Assembly: GCF_050627025.1 (NCBI RefSeq)
Contig: NZ_CP192472.1
DNA: 64,000 nucleotides
Source of the DNA: Variovorax paradoxus_P
GTDB lineage: Bacteria > Pseudomonadota > Gammaproteobacteria > Burkholderiales > Burkholderiaceae_C
Direction: 5' to 3' (one strand)
Shown: piece by piece, positions 38,232 through 46,837 of the stretch
Numbering within the stretch: the first letter of the stretch is position 1
Layout: each line of letters starts with the position of its first letter
Program-made: the position numbers and the translations under genes
The notes under the pieces: model-generated
Told to the model about the DNA's origin: nothing
What the model saw: the letters and a program-made list of their open reading frames with translations, nothing else
Databases searched by the model: none

Positions 38232-38801
38232 CTAGATGCGTTCGAGTTGCTGGGCGGCGCTGTCGAGCACCGCGGCGAAATCGTGGGCTTGTTGTTCTGT
38301 AAGGGGCGGGCCCGAAAGGCGCATGCGCATTGCGAGCTTGAGGTTTTCGATGGCGCGCGTTACCTGGGGCGGGCGCCCGCCGCGCGGGCCGGCGCCATCG
38401 ACGCCGCCAGACATGCGGGCCATCATCGCGTCGGCCGTGTCGCTGTTGGCGGCCAGAAACTCCTGGCCGCTGGCAGTGATGCTGTAGCGCTTGCGCCCGC
38501 CCGTGTCGGCAGTTTCCACGCTCAGGTAGCCCATTTCTTCGAGCAGCGTGAGCGTGGGGTACACCACGCCGGGGCTCGGCGCATAGCTGCCGCCCAGGCG
38601 GTCTTCAATGGCCTTGATGAGCTCGTAGCCGTGGGCCGGCTTGTCGGCAATGAGCCGCAGCAGCACAAAACGCAGGCCGCCATGGCCGAACACCCGCCCG
38701 CCGCCGCGCCCGCCACGGCCACCGGAAAGGCCGTCTTCGTGCTCGCCACGGGGCGTGTGGCAGTGGTGGTGATGGTGGTGGCCGAAGTGGGGGTGTCGCA
38801 T
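38232..38801 (-). CDS. PadR-family regulator, NfeR/YqjI-like, His-rich N-terminus
   Basis: From the ATG at 38801 (GAGAGG seven bases upstream) this encodes 189 residues. The first 20 residues are His-rich (FGHHHHHHCHTP), followed by a Gly/Arg linker and a PadR winged helix (FVLLRLIADKPAHGYELIKAIEDRLGG and PSPGVVYPTLTLLEEMGYL). E. coli YqjI has the same layout, binds Ni or Fe through its N-terminus, and represses the ferric-reductase gene yqjH. The gene next door is the YqjH-like reductase, so the same role is very likely. A longer frame to 38876 lacks a ribosome-binding site and would include the operator. Confidence 0.92.
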   Translation of the reverse strand: MRHPHFGHHHHHHCHTPRGEHEDGLSGGRGGRGGGRVFGHGGLRFVLLRLIADKPAHGYELIKAIEDRLGGSYAPSPGVVYPTLTLLEEMGYLSVETADTGGRKRYSITASGQEFLAANSDTADAMMARMSGGVDGAGPRGGRPPQVTRAIENLKLAMRMRLSGPPLTEQQAHDFAAVLDSAAQQLERI

Positions 38802-38819
38802 ATCGATGTCCTCTCGAAG

Positions 38820-38843
38820 TATGTCGAAATTATTTTCGATATA
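38820..38843. promoter_or_regulatory. Operator dyad for the NfeR-like regulator
   Basis: TATGTCGAAA (38820-38829) and TTTCGATATA (38834-38843) are complementary at 9 of 10 positions around four A/T bases. The core TCGAAA/TTTCGA is perfect. It lies 19 bases upstream of the regulator's start codon, in an AT-rich patch suited to a promoter, so self-repression of the two-gene operon is expected. Confidence 0.7.
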
Positions 38844-38999
38844 TCTAAAAAAGTCAAACGACTGTGCCTGCCGCATCGTCGTGCGGCATCGTTCAAGGCT
38901 AGCCAGCGGGAGGGAAGAGGGAGAGAGAAGACGCGCCGGCCGAAGCCGGGCAAAACGGGGGCGGCAGGCGCCACCCCGGAGAGAACGATCAGCCGACCG

Positions 39000-39827
39000 T
39001 CAGGCGATCATCGATTCCAGATCAGACGCCAGCTCGCGAGGCGCGGGCATGTCTTGCATCACGTCCTCAGAAATGCCGATGGCATCGGCCGACTGGGCCG
39101 GCCACATGTGCTGCGAGTCGCCAATGCGCAGACCTTCGCGCTCCAGCGCAACGCGCCAGACCGCAAGGTGCAGCACGTTGGCCAGCGGGTCGACCTGCTC
39201 GGACTCCATCGGGTTGGCAAAGCAAGAGAGGGCGCTGATGAACTCGGGCGCAAACTCCCAGCGGGCGGCCAGCCGCGCGCCCACTTCACCGTAATGAAAG
39301 CCGAACTTCTGCCGCTCGACCTCGAGCCGGCCCATCATGTCGAACGGATGCACCGCGTTGAGCTTGGCCATTTGCTCCTTCATGGCGCCGGCCATGATCA
39401 GGTGGCCAATGGCGTGCATGCTGCCCACCGTGAAGGCAAGGCTCTGGTCCACGCTGCGGGTTTTGCCGGCCAGGTAGCGGGCCACCGCTGCCACGCGCAG
39501 GCTGTGCGACCAGAAAGCCGGCAGATTCACCCCCTCGACCTTGCGGAACGTGCCAGTAAGCCCAGAGCTCACCACCAGCGAGCGGATCGACGAAAAACCC
39601 AGCAGCTGGATCGCGTCTTGAATCGAGAGAATCTTGCGGCGCAGCCCGAAGTACGGGGAATTGGCCATGCGCAGCACCCGGGCCGTCAGCACCTGGTCGA
39701 GCTCGACCTTGCGTGCAATCACGGGAATAGATGCATCTTCGTTGCGCAGGAGCTCGATCAAGTCGAACACCACCTTGGGCACCGTGGGAAGCAAATGGCT
39801 TTCGGCAAACAGTTCGTCCAGGGTCAT
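39000..39827 (-). CDS. HDOD domain protein
   Basis: This 275-residue protein begins MTLDELFAESHLLPTVP and carries a single HDOD domain: LLRNEDASIPVIARKVELDQVLTARVLRMANSPYFG, then LLGFSSIRSLVVSSG. HDOD is a degenerate relative of HD phosphohydrolases that mostly lacks catalytic residues and acts in signalling. There is no attached GGDEF, EAL or receiver domain. The ATG at 39827 is preceded by GAGA; upstream in-frame ATG 39872 is less likely. The gap of about 200 bases to the nfeR-like gene holds that gene's operator and nothing else I recognise. Confidence 0.9.
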   Translation of the reverse strand: MTLDELFAESHLLPTVPKVVFDLIELLRNEDASIPVIARKVELDQVLTARVLRMANSPYFGLRRKILSIQDAIQLLGFSSIRSLVVSSGLTGTFRKVEGVNLPAFWSHSLRVAAVARYLAGKTRSVDQSLAFTVGSMHAIGHLIMAGAMKEQMAKLNAVHPFDMMGRLEVERQKFGFHYGEVGARLAARWEFAPEFISALSCFANPMESEQVDPLANVLHLAVWRVALEREGLRIGDSQHMWPAQSADAIGISEDVMQDMPAPRELASDLESMIA

Positions 39828-40059
39828 GGCGATCTCAGGCTGTAGTTTTCGCTGCCCGGAATTGTGCTGCAACTATAGTGTTACATGTTGATGTCTTAAG
39901 GGATCGGGCCAACTCCCAGAGTCCGAATGCAGACTTCCAGCAACACAGGTGCCATTGTGCGGAGCCGCCTGCCTATTGCCATACCGCTTTTGAGTGATGC
40001 GCCTGCACCCCCGCGCTGCTAAAAGTGCGGGATTCGTCAAACAACGAGGGGGCGGGCGC

Positions 40060-40329
40060 ATGGCAGCACACCGGTTCGTCAGTTTGCGCCCGGACGGAAG
40101 CCCCGTTCACCTCTTCGACGACAAGAAGAAAAAGATTCGCGAAGTCATCTGGGGCGACTTCCTCAAGGTCAAGAAAGACCTTGGCGACGGCTGGCTAGAA
40201 ATCTGGCCGTCCGCCCAGGGACGTTCACCCGAAACTGGTGGGAGCGACGCCGAACTTGTGGGTGGGATCGGCCAGCGCATTCATGCTCCTTCAGTTGACT
40301 ACGACGGCACGAGCTGGATGCATTTCTAG
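40060..40329 (+). CDS. Small hypothetical protein, possibly a domain fragment
   Basis: From the ATG at 40060 this encodes 89 residues (an in-frame ATG at 39994 would add 22). The segment LFDDKKKKIREVIWGDFLKVKK...GWLEIWP resembles, from memory, the SH3-like N-terminal domain of some large MBL-fold hydrolases. The catalytic part that would follow is missing, and the last 35 residues match nothing I know. It may therefore be a remnant of a longer gene at the edge of an AT-rich islet. Function unknown. Confidence 0.45.
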   Translation: MAAHRFVSLRPDGSPVHLFDDKKKKIREVIWGDFLKVKKDLGDGWLEIWPSAQGRSPETGGSDAELVGGIGQRIHAPSVDYDGTSWMHF

Positions 40330-40434
40330 GGATGCTCCACACAGACGAAGAGGGCGCGAGAAATTTCTCTGTCAGATACCCTGCAGCGCGGCAGGTGAAT
40401 TTTAAGAATTAACTAAACACTCGTTGGAGGGGAT

Positions 40435-42589
40435 ATGAAGCTGAATGTAGATTTGAGAAACTGCTACGGCATAAGCGAGATGACCCACTGCTTTGATTTC
40501 ACAAGGAGCAGTGGCTACGCAATCTATGCACCGAACGGCTTCATGAAAACCTCCCTAGCGAAGACTTGACGATCATGCAAAAGGTAGGGATTCCGTAGAC
40601 CTGATATTCTCTGATAGAGCCACTGCTAGAAGCCTCACAGATGCGAATGGGGCAAATATAGCCGCCGATTCCATTTTCGTTATAGAACCATACAATCAGG
40701 AGTTCTCATCTGAGCGGACATCGTTGTTGCTGGTAAATGCGACAATAAAACAACAATATGATAACGCGCTCAAGCAAATCTCAGAAAAATTGTCAGCACT
40801 ATTCGGCAAGCTGAAACAACTCTCCGGCTTGACGGGTCGAATTGTGACCCCCGAAACCGAATTATTGAAGGTTTTTGGTCAAGAGAGTGTGGTTGATTTG
40901 CTTGAGTCACTGCAGCAGATCGTTTCTCAGCGACAGCCCAGTAAACTGGATAAACTCGTTTACAGTGAAATATTTAACGAGAAGACCCTGGCTCTACTTG
41001 AATCTGGCACCATCAAAGATCAGTTGGAAGAATATATTCAACGATACAACGATCTGCTTTCGCAATCAGATGTTCTCAGTAGGCAGTTCAACCATTACAG
41101 TGCTGGAACTGTGAGTAAGCAATTGGCCGACAACGGCTTCTTCGCCGCCAAGCACACCATAAATCTACTGACAAAAGGTGGCAAAAAGGAGTTTAGCTCG
41201 TCCGCTGAGTTGACGCAGAAAATCGAAGACGAGCGACAAAAGATTTTTGCGGATAAGGAGCTTGCAGGAAGGTTTGAGGCCATTGATAAGAAAATCCAGA
41301 ATGCCGAGTTAAGAAAATTTCGCGATTATCTGTTTGAAAATCAAGAAATTCTGCCTGAATTAAAGAATTTTAAGCAGCTTCAAAAAGACGTGTGGGCGTC
41401 CTACTTAGTCGACCAGAAAGTGCTCTACGACGAATTATTGCAGCAATACAGCGCTGGAAAGGTCACGATAGAAGCAGCAGTGAGGCAAGCAAGGGATGAG
41501 CGGACGGATTGGGAACGCGTCGTTGCAACATTCAATAAGCGATTTTCAGTTCCTTTTAAAATGTCTGTTTCCAATCAGGAAGACGTCATTCTGAAGGGAG
41601 TCAAGCCTTCTATTGCGTTCAAGTTCTTTGATGAAGAACGAGAGGGCGATGTTTCTCGAGATTCCTTGTTGAAAGTGCTTAGTCAAGGGGAAAGACGAGC
41701 ACTGTATATTCTGAATATTCTATTTGAGATTCAGTCTAGGCAGAAACAGGGAGGCTTGACGATTCTTTTGGTGGACGACATCGCAGATTCCTTTGACTAT
41801 AAGAATAAATACGCGATCATCGAGTATCTCAAGGACGTCACTCAATCTGGAAATTTTTGCTGCGTCTTTCTGTCGCACAACTTTGATTTCTATCGCAGCA
41901 TAAGCGGCCGGCTTAATCTAAAGCGTGAATTTCGGCTCATGGCTTCCAAGAGCGGCAGAAGGCTCACATTGGGCGAAGAGAAGTATCAGAACGATCCATT
42001 CATGTACTGGCGGGACAGGCTGCACGAGCCGTCGTATTGCATATCGGCCATTCCTTTCGTTAGAAATCTGGCCGACTACTGCGGTCTTAAGAACGACTAT
42101 TCGGCGCTGACCTCACTTCTGCATGTCAAGGCGAATACAGATACTATTACTCTTAATGATTTATGTGAAATCTACAAGAGGATATTGACTGACAAAGCCG
42201 CGCTAGTGCTCGCACCACCTGGCAAGACGGTGATCGATGTCCTCACGCAAGAGGCTGACGCAATAGCCGCGGGAACTGATGATCATATTGAACTAGAGAG
42301 CAAGATCGTGATCTCCATTGCGATACGTCTGCTAGCTGAAAGGCACATGATTGCACGCATAAGCAATCAAGTATTTGTCGATGGAATTACCAAAAATCAA
42401 ACGATAGAGCTATTTAAAGAATACCGGAGAGTGATGGCTGGCACACCGGAGGAAATCGAGAAATTGGAACAAGTTAACCTTATGACGCCGGAAAACATTC
42501 ATCTAAACTCGTTTATGTATGAACCCATTCTTGACATGGGCTCGTCTCATTTGAGAGTTCTCTATTCGGATGTGAAGGCACTCGCGTAG
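40435..42589 (+). pseudogene. AAA/ABC-type ATPase (AAA_13-like), broken by a frameshift at about 40567
   Basis: The ATG at 40435 follows TTGGAGGGG and opens a 44-residue frame holding the P-loop-like segment YAPNGFMKTSLAKT, then stops at TGA 40567-40569. The next frame is open from 40559 to 42589 and continues the same protein (SVDLIFSDRATARSL, FVIEPYNQEF). Adding two bases after AAGACT would join them into about 718 residues. Later motifs are an ABC-like signature LSQGERRAL, Walker B ILLVDDIADSFD and a switch histidine in VFLSHNFDF, with coiled-coil segments between. RloC/PrrC-type and other defence ATPases share this layout; the exact family is not known to me. The DNA is much more AT-rich than its flanks. 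Confidence 0.75.
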
Positions 42590-42771
42590 AAGTTGATCTT
42601 CAAGCGAAGCTGACGATTGTTCCATCGGGGGAGTTCCTCTCAAATCGCCTTCGCGTACAACGTTGAGGTTTCGCGGCACGTTGCAAAACAGGTCGGCGAG
42701 CGGCAGGTTCTAAATGTCCACCCTCTCAGCTACTGGACTGGGCGACAGGTCATTGGTCTGTTCGCGCAGTC

Positions 42772-44118
42772 CTACCTCTGCGGCATATCCCTAACCGAAT
42801 ACCCCAAGCTAACCGTCGCATCCTCCGGAATCCCAGGCATCGTCGCATTCCAAGCCGCCCAGTCAGTCCGCATCGCAGCCAGCCTCTCCGGCTCCTTCTT
42901 CCCCAGATTCGCCCGCTCGCGCTCATCGGCGGGAATGTTGAACAGGTATTCGTTCCCGTCCACCTTCAGATACTTCCAGTCCCCATCGCGCATCGCTTCC
43001 TGTCCGCGATGGTTCATGCGCCAGTGCAGCGGCCTGCGGAAGCTGTGCTTTGCATCTTTCAGCACAGGCATCAGCGACACGCCATCGAGCGGGTAGCCCG
43101 CATCGGCCTTTACGCCGGCCGCGTCGAGCATGGTGGCTGACCAGTCCATGGTCATGCACAGCTGCTTGCTCTCGCCGCCCTTGGCAATCACGGCGGGCCA
43201 GTGCGCGATCCATGGCACGCGAATGCCGCCTTCGGTCAGGTCCATCTTGCCGCCGACCAGGGGCCAGTTGTCTGAAAAACGTTCGCCGCCGTTGTCGCTG
43301 GTAAACACGACCAGGGTGTTGTCGGCCATGCCGTGCTTTTGCAGCGCGGCCATGATCCAGCCGATGCCTTCGTCCATGTGATGGATCATGCGGCGGTACA
43401 CGTGAATGTTGCCGCCGGCCAGGTCGAAGAGGTTGTCTTTGACGGTGGGCGCTTTGTCTGCGTCGTCGCGGGTTTCCCACGGCCAGTGGGGGGCGGTGTA
43501 GTGCAGGCTCAAGAAGAAAGGGGCTTGTTCTCCTTCTTCTTTTTGCTGTTGCTTCTGCTTGGCGGCCATGCGTTCGACGTAGTCGACTGCGCGTTTCGAA
43601 AGAATGTCGGTCAGGTAGCCGTCTTCTTTCCTGTCTTCTTCGCCAAACCACAGGTCGTGCTGGCCGGTGGAGTCGCAGTGCGTAAAGTAGTCGACGCCGC
43701 CCGACATGGGGCCGAAGAATTCGTCGTACCCCGATCGCAGCGGGCCGAAGTGGGGCGGGTAGCCGAGGTGCCATTTGCCGATGAGGGCGGTCTGGTAGCC
43801 GCCGACTTTCAGCAATGACGGCAGGGTGGGGTGGTCGGTGGGCAGGCCGAGCGTGGTGCTGCCGCGGCTGCTGCTTCTGATTGGCTCTTCGGCCGCGCCG
43901 CGCAGACGGTATTGGTAGCGCGCGGTAATCATGGCAAAGCGGGTGGGCGAGCATACGGGCGAGTTCGAATAGCCCTGGGTGAGCTTCAGGCCGTTGGCGG
44001 CCAGGCCGTCGAGCACGGGCGACACGGGGCCGAATGCGGCGTCGCGGCCGCCGTAGCAGCCAAGGTCGGCATAGCCAAGGTCGTCGGCCACTATGAAGAT
44101 GATGTTGGGTCTTTTCAT
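42772..44118 (-). CDS. Sulfatase family hydrolase
   Basis: This 448-residue arylsulfatase-like enzyme has the metal-binding start NIIFIVADDLGYADLGCYGG and the formylglycine signature CSPTRFAMITAR with Cys56 as the residue to be oxidised. Further motifs are IGKWHLG and FTSDNGGE. It removes sulfate from an organic sulfate ester. There is no signal peptide, so it is cytoplasmic, which fits uptake of the ester before cleavage. It is the last gene of an operon behind two Bug-type receptors. No sulfatase-maturing enzyme gene is nearby. Confidence 0.93.
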   Translation of the reverse strand: MKRPNIIFIVADDLGYADLGCYGGRDAAFGPVSPVLDGLAANGLKLTQGYSNSPVCSPTRFAMITARYQYRLRGAAEEPIRSSSRGSTTLGLPTDHPTLPSLLKVGGYQTALIGKWHLGYPPHFGPLRSGYDEFFGPMSGGVDYFTHCDSTGQHDLWFGEEDRKEDGYLTDILSKRAVDYVERMAAKQKQQQKEEGEQAPFFLSLHYTAPHWPWETRDDADKAPTVKDNLFDLAGGNIHVYRRMIHHMDEGIGWIMAALQKHGMADNTLVVFTSDNGGERFSDNWPLVGGKMDLTEGGIRVPWIAHWPAVIAKGGESKQLCMTMDWSATMLDAAGVKADAGYPLDGVSLMPVLKDAKHSFRRPLHWRMNHRGQEAMRDGDWKYLKVDGNEYLFNIPADERERANLGKKEPERLAAMRTDWAAWNATMPGIPEDATVSLGYSVRDMPQR

Positions 44119-44160
44119 GTGCTTGTCTGTCTCTCGGTCTGTCCGAAGCGAGGCGGTTGG

Positions 44161-45153
44161 TCAGGGCTGGTAGCCAGACTTTTGAACGACGGGCGCCCAC
44201 TGCGCCTTGTAGGCCTTGAGCATGGCGGCGGTTTGCGCCTGGGTGCTCACTACCGCGGTCATGCCCGAGTCCTTGAACTTGCGCTGGGTGTCCGGGTCTT
44301 GCATCACTTCGCGGATCATGTTGGACAGGCGTTCGACCTTGTCCTTGGGCATGGTGGCGGGCGCAAAGAAGGTGTTCCAGCCGGTGGCGGCCAAATCGAG
44401 GCCGGCTTCCTTGAAGGTGGGAATGTCGGGCGCGAAGGGCGAGCGCTTGTTGCCGGAAAGCGCGAGGATGCGCAGCTTGCCCGCGTTGTGCTGCGGCAGC
44501 ACCACGTCTTCGGTGTCGACCGAAATCGGCACCTGGCCGCCGATGAGGTCGTTCAGCAGCGGGGCCGAGCCACGGTAGCCGATGATCTGCGTTTGCACCT
44601 TGGCCTTTTCGCCCACCATCAGGCCGAAGAAGTGCGGCAGGCTGCCGGTGGCGGGCACGCCCACGTTAGCCTGGTTGGGGTTGGCGCGCATCCAGGCGAG
44701 CAAATGGTTCAGTTCGCGCACCGGCAGGTGGGGCGAAACAGACAGCGCAAAGTCGTAGGCGTTGACGTGCGACACGGGCACAAAGTCGCGGTCGGGGTCG
44801 TAGTTGTTGTCCTTGAAGACGAGCGGCGCCACCACCATGACGGCGGGGTTGGCAAGCATCAGCACGTTCTGGCTGGCGGGGGTGTTCTTGACCTGTTGGG
44901 CTGCAAGGCGGCCGCCGGCGCCGGGTTTGTTGTCGACAACCACCGGCACGCCCAGGCGGGTTGCCAGCTTGTCGCCGACGATGCGCGCCACGCGGTCGGT
45001 GGCACCGCCCGGCGCGTAGCCGACCACGATGCGCAGCGGGCTGTCGAGCGTCTGGGCGCTTGCCTGGGTGGACACGGCAGCCATGGAAGCCATGAAGCCG
45101 GCTGCGGCAAGCAGCGCGGCAAGGCGACGGGTAATGGGGGTGTTGTTGAGCAT
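44161..45153 (-). CDS. Bug-type (TctC) extracytoplasmic receptor
   Basis: This 330-residue protein has a signal peptide (cleavage near QASAQ, residue 31) and the Bug/TctC fold, with RIVVGYAPGGATDRVARIVGDKL and VVVDNKPGAGGRLAAQQV. Such receptors bind carboxylates or related anions and are very numerous in Betaproteobacteria. AGGAGG precedes the ATG at 45153 by seven bases. It lies 36 bases after another Bug receptor gene and 42 before the sulfatase. No TctA/TctB membrane subunits are present, as is common for orphan Bug proteins. Confidence 0.93.
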   Translation of the reverse strand: MLNNTPITRRLAALLAAAGFMASMAAVSTQASAQTLDSPLRIVVGYAPGGATDRVARIVGDKLATRLGVPVVVDNKPGAGGRLAAQQVKNTPASQNVLMLANPAVMVVAPLVFKDNNYDPDRDFVPVSHVNAYDFALSVSPHLPVRELNHLLAWMRANPNQANVGVPATGSLPHFFGLMVGEKAKVQTQIIGYRGSAPLLNDLIGGQVPISVDTEDVVLPQHNAGKLRILALSGNKRSPFAPDIPTFKEAGLDLAATGWNTFFAPATMPKDKVERLSNMIREVMQDPDTQRKFKDSGMTAVVSTQAQTAAMLKAYKAQWAPVVQKSGYQP

Positions 45154-45189
45154 GTGGGTTCCTCCTCGTTCAGTCATTCAGTTGTTTGT

Positions 45190-46185
45190 TCAGTCGTTGG
45201 CCTGAAAATTCACGGCCTTCATGATGCCTGCCCAGCGTGCCGTGTCTTCGCGCATGGTCTTCAGTAGCGCCTCGCTGTTGTCGGCCACGGGGTACATGCC
45301 GTTCTGCAGCAACTGCTGGCGCACTTCGCGCGTGTTGATGGCGCGGGTGATTTCGGCGCGCAGCTTGTCGACGATGGGCTGCGGCGTTTTAAGGGGCGCG
45401 TAATAGGCAAACCAGGCAGTGGCCACCACGTCCTTGTAGCCGCTCTCCACAAAGCAGGGCAGGTTGGGCATCAGCGGTGAACGCTTTTCGCCGCTGGTGG
45501 CCAGCACCTTCACTCGGCCCGAAGGCAGCATCTGCTGGGCGCCGCCAACGGTGTCGAAGTAAACGGGCACCGAGCCGCCCATCACGTCTTGCCGCGCAGG
45601 CGTAGAGCCGCGGTAGGGCACATGAACCATCTTGAGCCCGGCCGCGCGGTTGAGCATTTCGCCCAAGAAGTGCGAAGGCGTTCCGGCGCCGTAAGAGGCA
45701 AAGCTGAGCTTGTCGCCCTGCGCCTTGGCCCAGCCGATGAATTCGGCCAGCGTGTTGGCGGGCACGTCCTTGTGTACGACCAGCGCCAGCTCGAAGCGCG
45801 CCGCGTTGACGATGGGCACAAAGTCTTTGATCGGGTCGTACGAAAGCTGCCGGTAGGCGCTTGGAAACATGGTCATCATGCTGGCGGTGCCCAGCAGCAG
45901 GGTGCGGCCATCGGGCGGCGCGGTTTTTACCGCTTCCACGGCAATGCGGCCCGCCGCGCCCGAGCGGTTGTCCACGATGAGCGGGCCGAGCGTGTCGCGC
46001 ACCTGCTCTGCAATGGCGCGCGTCAGCACGTCTTGCGTGCCGCCGGCGGGCACGCCAATCAGCACCTTGATGGGCTGGCCGGGCGTAAACGCCTGTGCAT
46101 TGGCTGCCAATGGTGCAAGCGGGGCCAGCGCAAGGCCGCCCAGGGCGGCAACGATCTGGCGGCGGTCGAAATCAGGGCAGGGCAT
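45190..46185 (-). CDS. Bug-type (TctC) extracytoplasmic receptor, first gene of the operon
   Basis: This 331-residue protein has a twin-arginine-like leader (DFDRRQIVAALGGLALAPLAP) and the Bug fold (IKVLIGVPAGGTQDVLTRAIAEQV; LIVDNRSGAAGRIAVEAV). It is only distantly similar to the next gene's product, so this is not a recent tandem duplication. It opens the operon that ends with the sulfatase and is divergent from a MarR gene. A sulfated or carboxylated aromatic ligand is an inference from the operon. Confidence 0.92.
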   Translation of the reverse strand: MPCPDFDRRQIVAALGGLALAPLAPLAANAQAFTPGQPIKVLIGVPAGGTQDVLTRAIAEQVRDTLGPLIVDNRSGAAGRIAVEAVKTAPPDGRTLLLGTASMMTMFPSAYRQLSYDPIKDFVPIVNAARFELALVVHKDVPANTLAEFIGWAKAQGDKLSFASYGAGTPSHFLGEMLNRAAGLKMVHVPYRGSTPARQDVMGGSVPVYFDTVGGAQQMLPSGRVKVLATSGEKRSPLMPNLPCFVESGYKDVVATAWFAYYAPLKTPQPIVDKLRAEITRAINTREVRQQLLQNGMYPVADNSEALLKTMREDTARWAGIMKAVNFQAND

Positions 46186-46271
46186 GTCGATGTCTCCGGT
46201 TCTCGTTCGGTGGCGCCGCTTGGGCCAGGTGCCGCGGCTGCTGCGAACGACTTTAGAGACGCTACATTCGA

Positions 46272-46284
46272 TTGATCTAATCAA
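46272..46284. promoter_or_regulatory. TTGAT-N3-ATCAA dyad between marR-type gene and the Bug operon
   Basis: TTGAT (46272-46276) and ATCAA (46280-46284) are perfect complements around CTA. The dyad is 23 bases before the MarR-type gene and 87 bases before the first Bug gene on the other strand. Short AT-containing dyads of this kind are typical MarR sites. Confidence 0.6.
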
Positions 46285-46306
46285 CCATCCCCCGGACTAA
46301 CCCCCA

Positions 46307-46837
46307 ATGACCGCGCCGCGCCGCCCGCTGGACGATTTGCTGCTGTACCGGCTGTCGCGCCTGCTGTCGGTGGCGGGCAGCATGGTCATCCGGCTGTGCG
46401 AGGGGCGCTTTGGCATTACCCGGCGCGAATGGCGGCTGGTGGCGGTGCTGGCAAGCCGCGGCGAGCTGAGCTCGTCGGAGTTGGCCGAGCATGCGCAGCT
46501 CGACCGGGCCCGCACGTCCAAGTCGGTGGGTTCGCTGGTTGCCAAGCAGCTTGTGTCGCGCGTGGTGCGGCCCGGCGACCGGCGGCAGGTGCGGCTGGCC
46601 CTTACCGAAAGCGGACAGGCGCTGTATGAAGAGCTTTTTCCGCTGGTCACTCAAATCAACGGCGAACTGATGGGCGCATTAGGCGAAGACGATGCGGCGC
46701 GGTTCGATGAGTGCCTGCGCCGCCTGCACACGCGGGCCGAGCGCATGGTCGAAGAAGCGGTGCTGCCCAAGGCAGACCGCGGCCGCCGCGGCGCAGGTGG
46801 CGCCGCCTCACCCCAGAAACCCCGCAAGCCCGAATGA
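46307..46837 (+). CDS. MarR-family transcriptional regulator
   Basis: This 176-residue protein has a MarR winged helix: RREWRLVAVLASRGELSSSELAEHAQLDRARTSKSVGSLVAKQLVSRVVRPGDRRQVRLALTESG. The wing D-R-R motif is present. MarR proteins usually repress and are released by aromatic or other small ligands. It is divergent from the Bug-Bug-sulfatase operon and probably controls it. Its stop overlaps the next start by four bases. Confidence 0.92.
   Translation: MTAPRRPLDDLLLYRLSRLLSVAGSMVIRLCEGRFGITRREWRLVAVLASRGELSSSELAEHAQLDRARTSKSVGSLVAKQLVSRVVRPGDRRQVRLALTESGQALYEELFPLVTQINGELMGALGEDDAARFDECLRRLHTRAERMVEEAVLPKADRGRRGAGGAASPQKPRKPE

Noticed and set aside
40559..40572. Programmed +1 frameshift as the main explanation for the broken ATPase.
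   Set aside because: The slip codon is ACT instead of CTT and no stimulatory Shine-Dalgarno-like element is present; it is kept only as an alternative.
42617..42771. Possible coding fragment or tRNA 3' end (a T-arm-like GGTTCTAAA) between the ATPase and the sulfatase.
   Set aside because: The open frame runs into the sulfatase antisense, no family matches, and the tRNA-like piece has no matching acceptor, anticodon or D arm.
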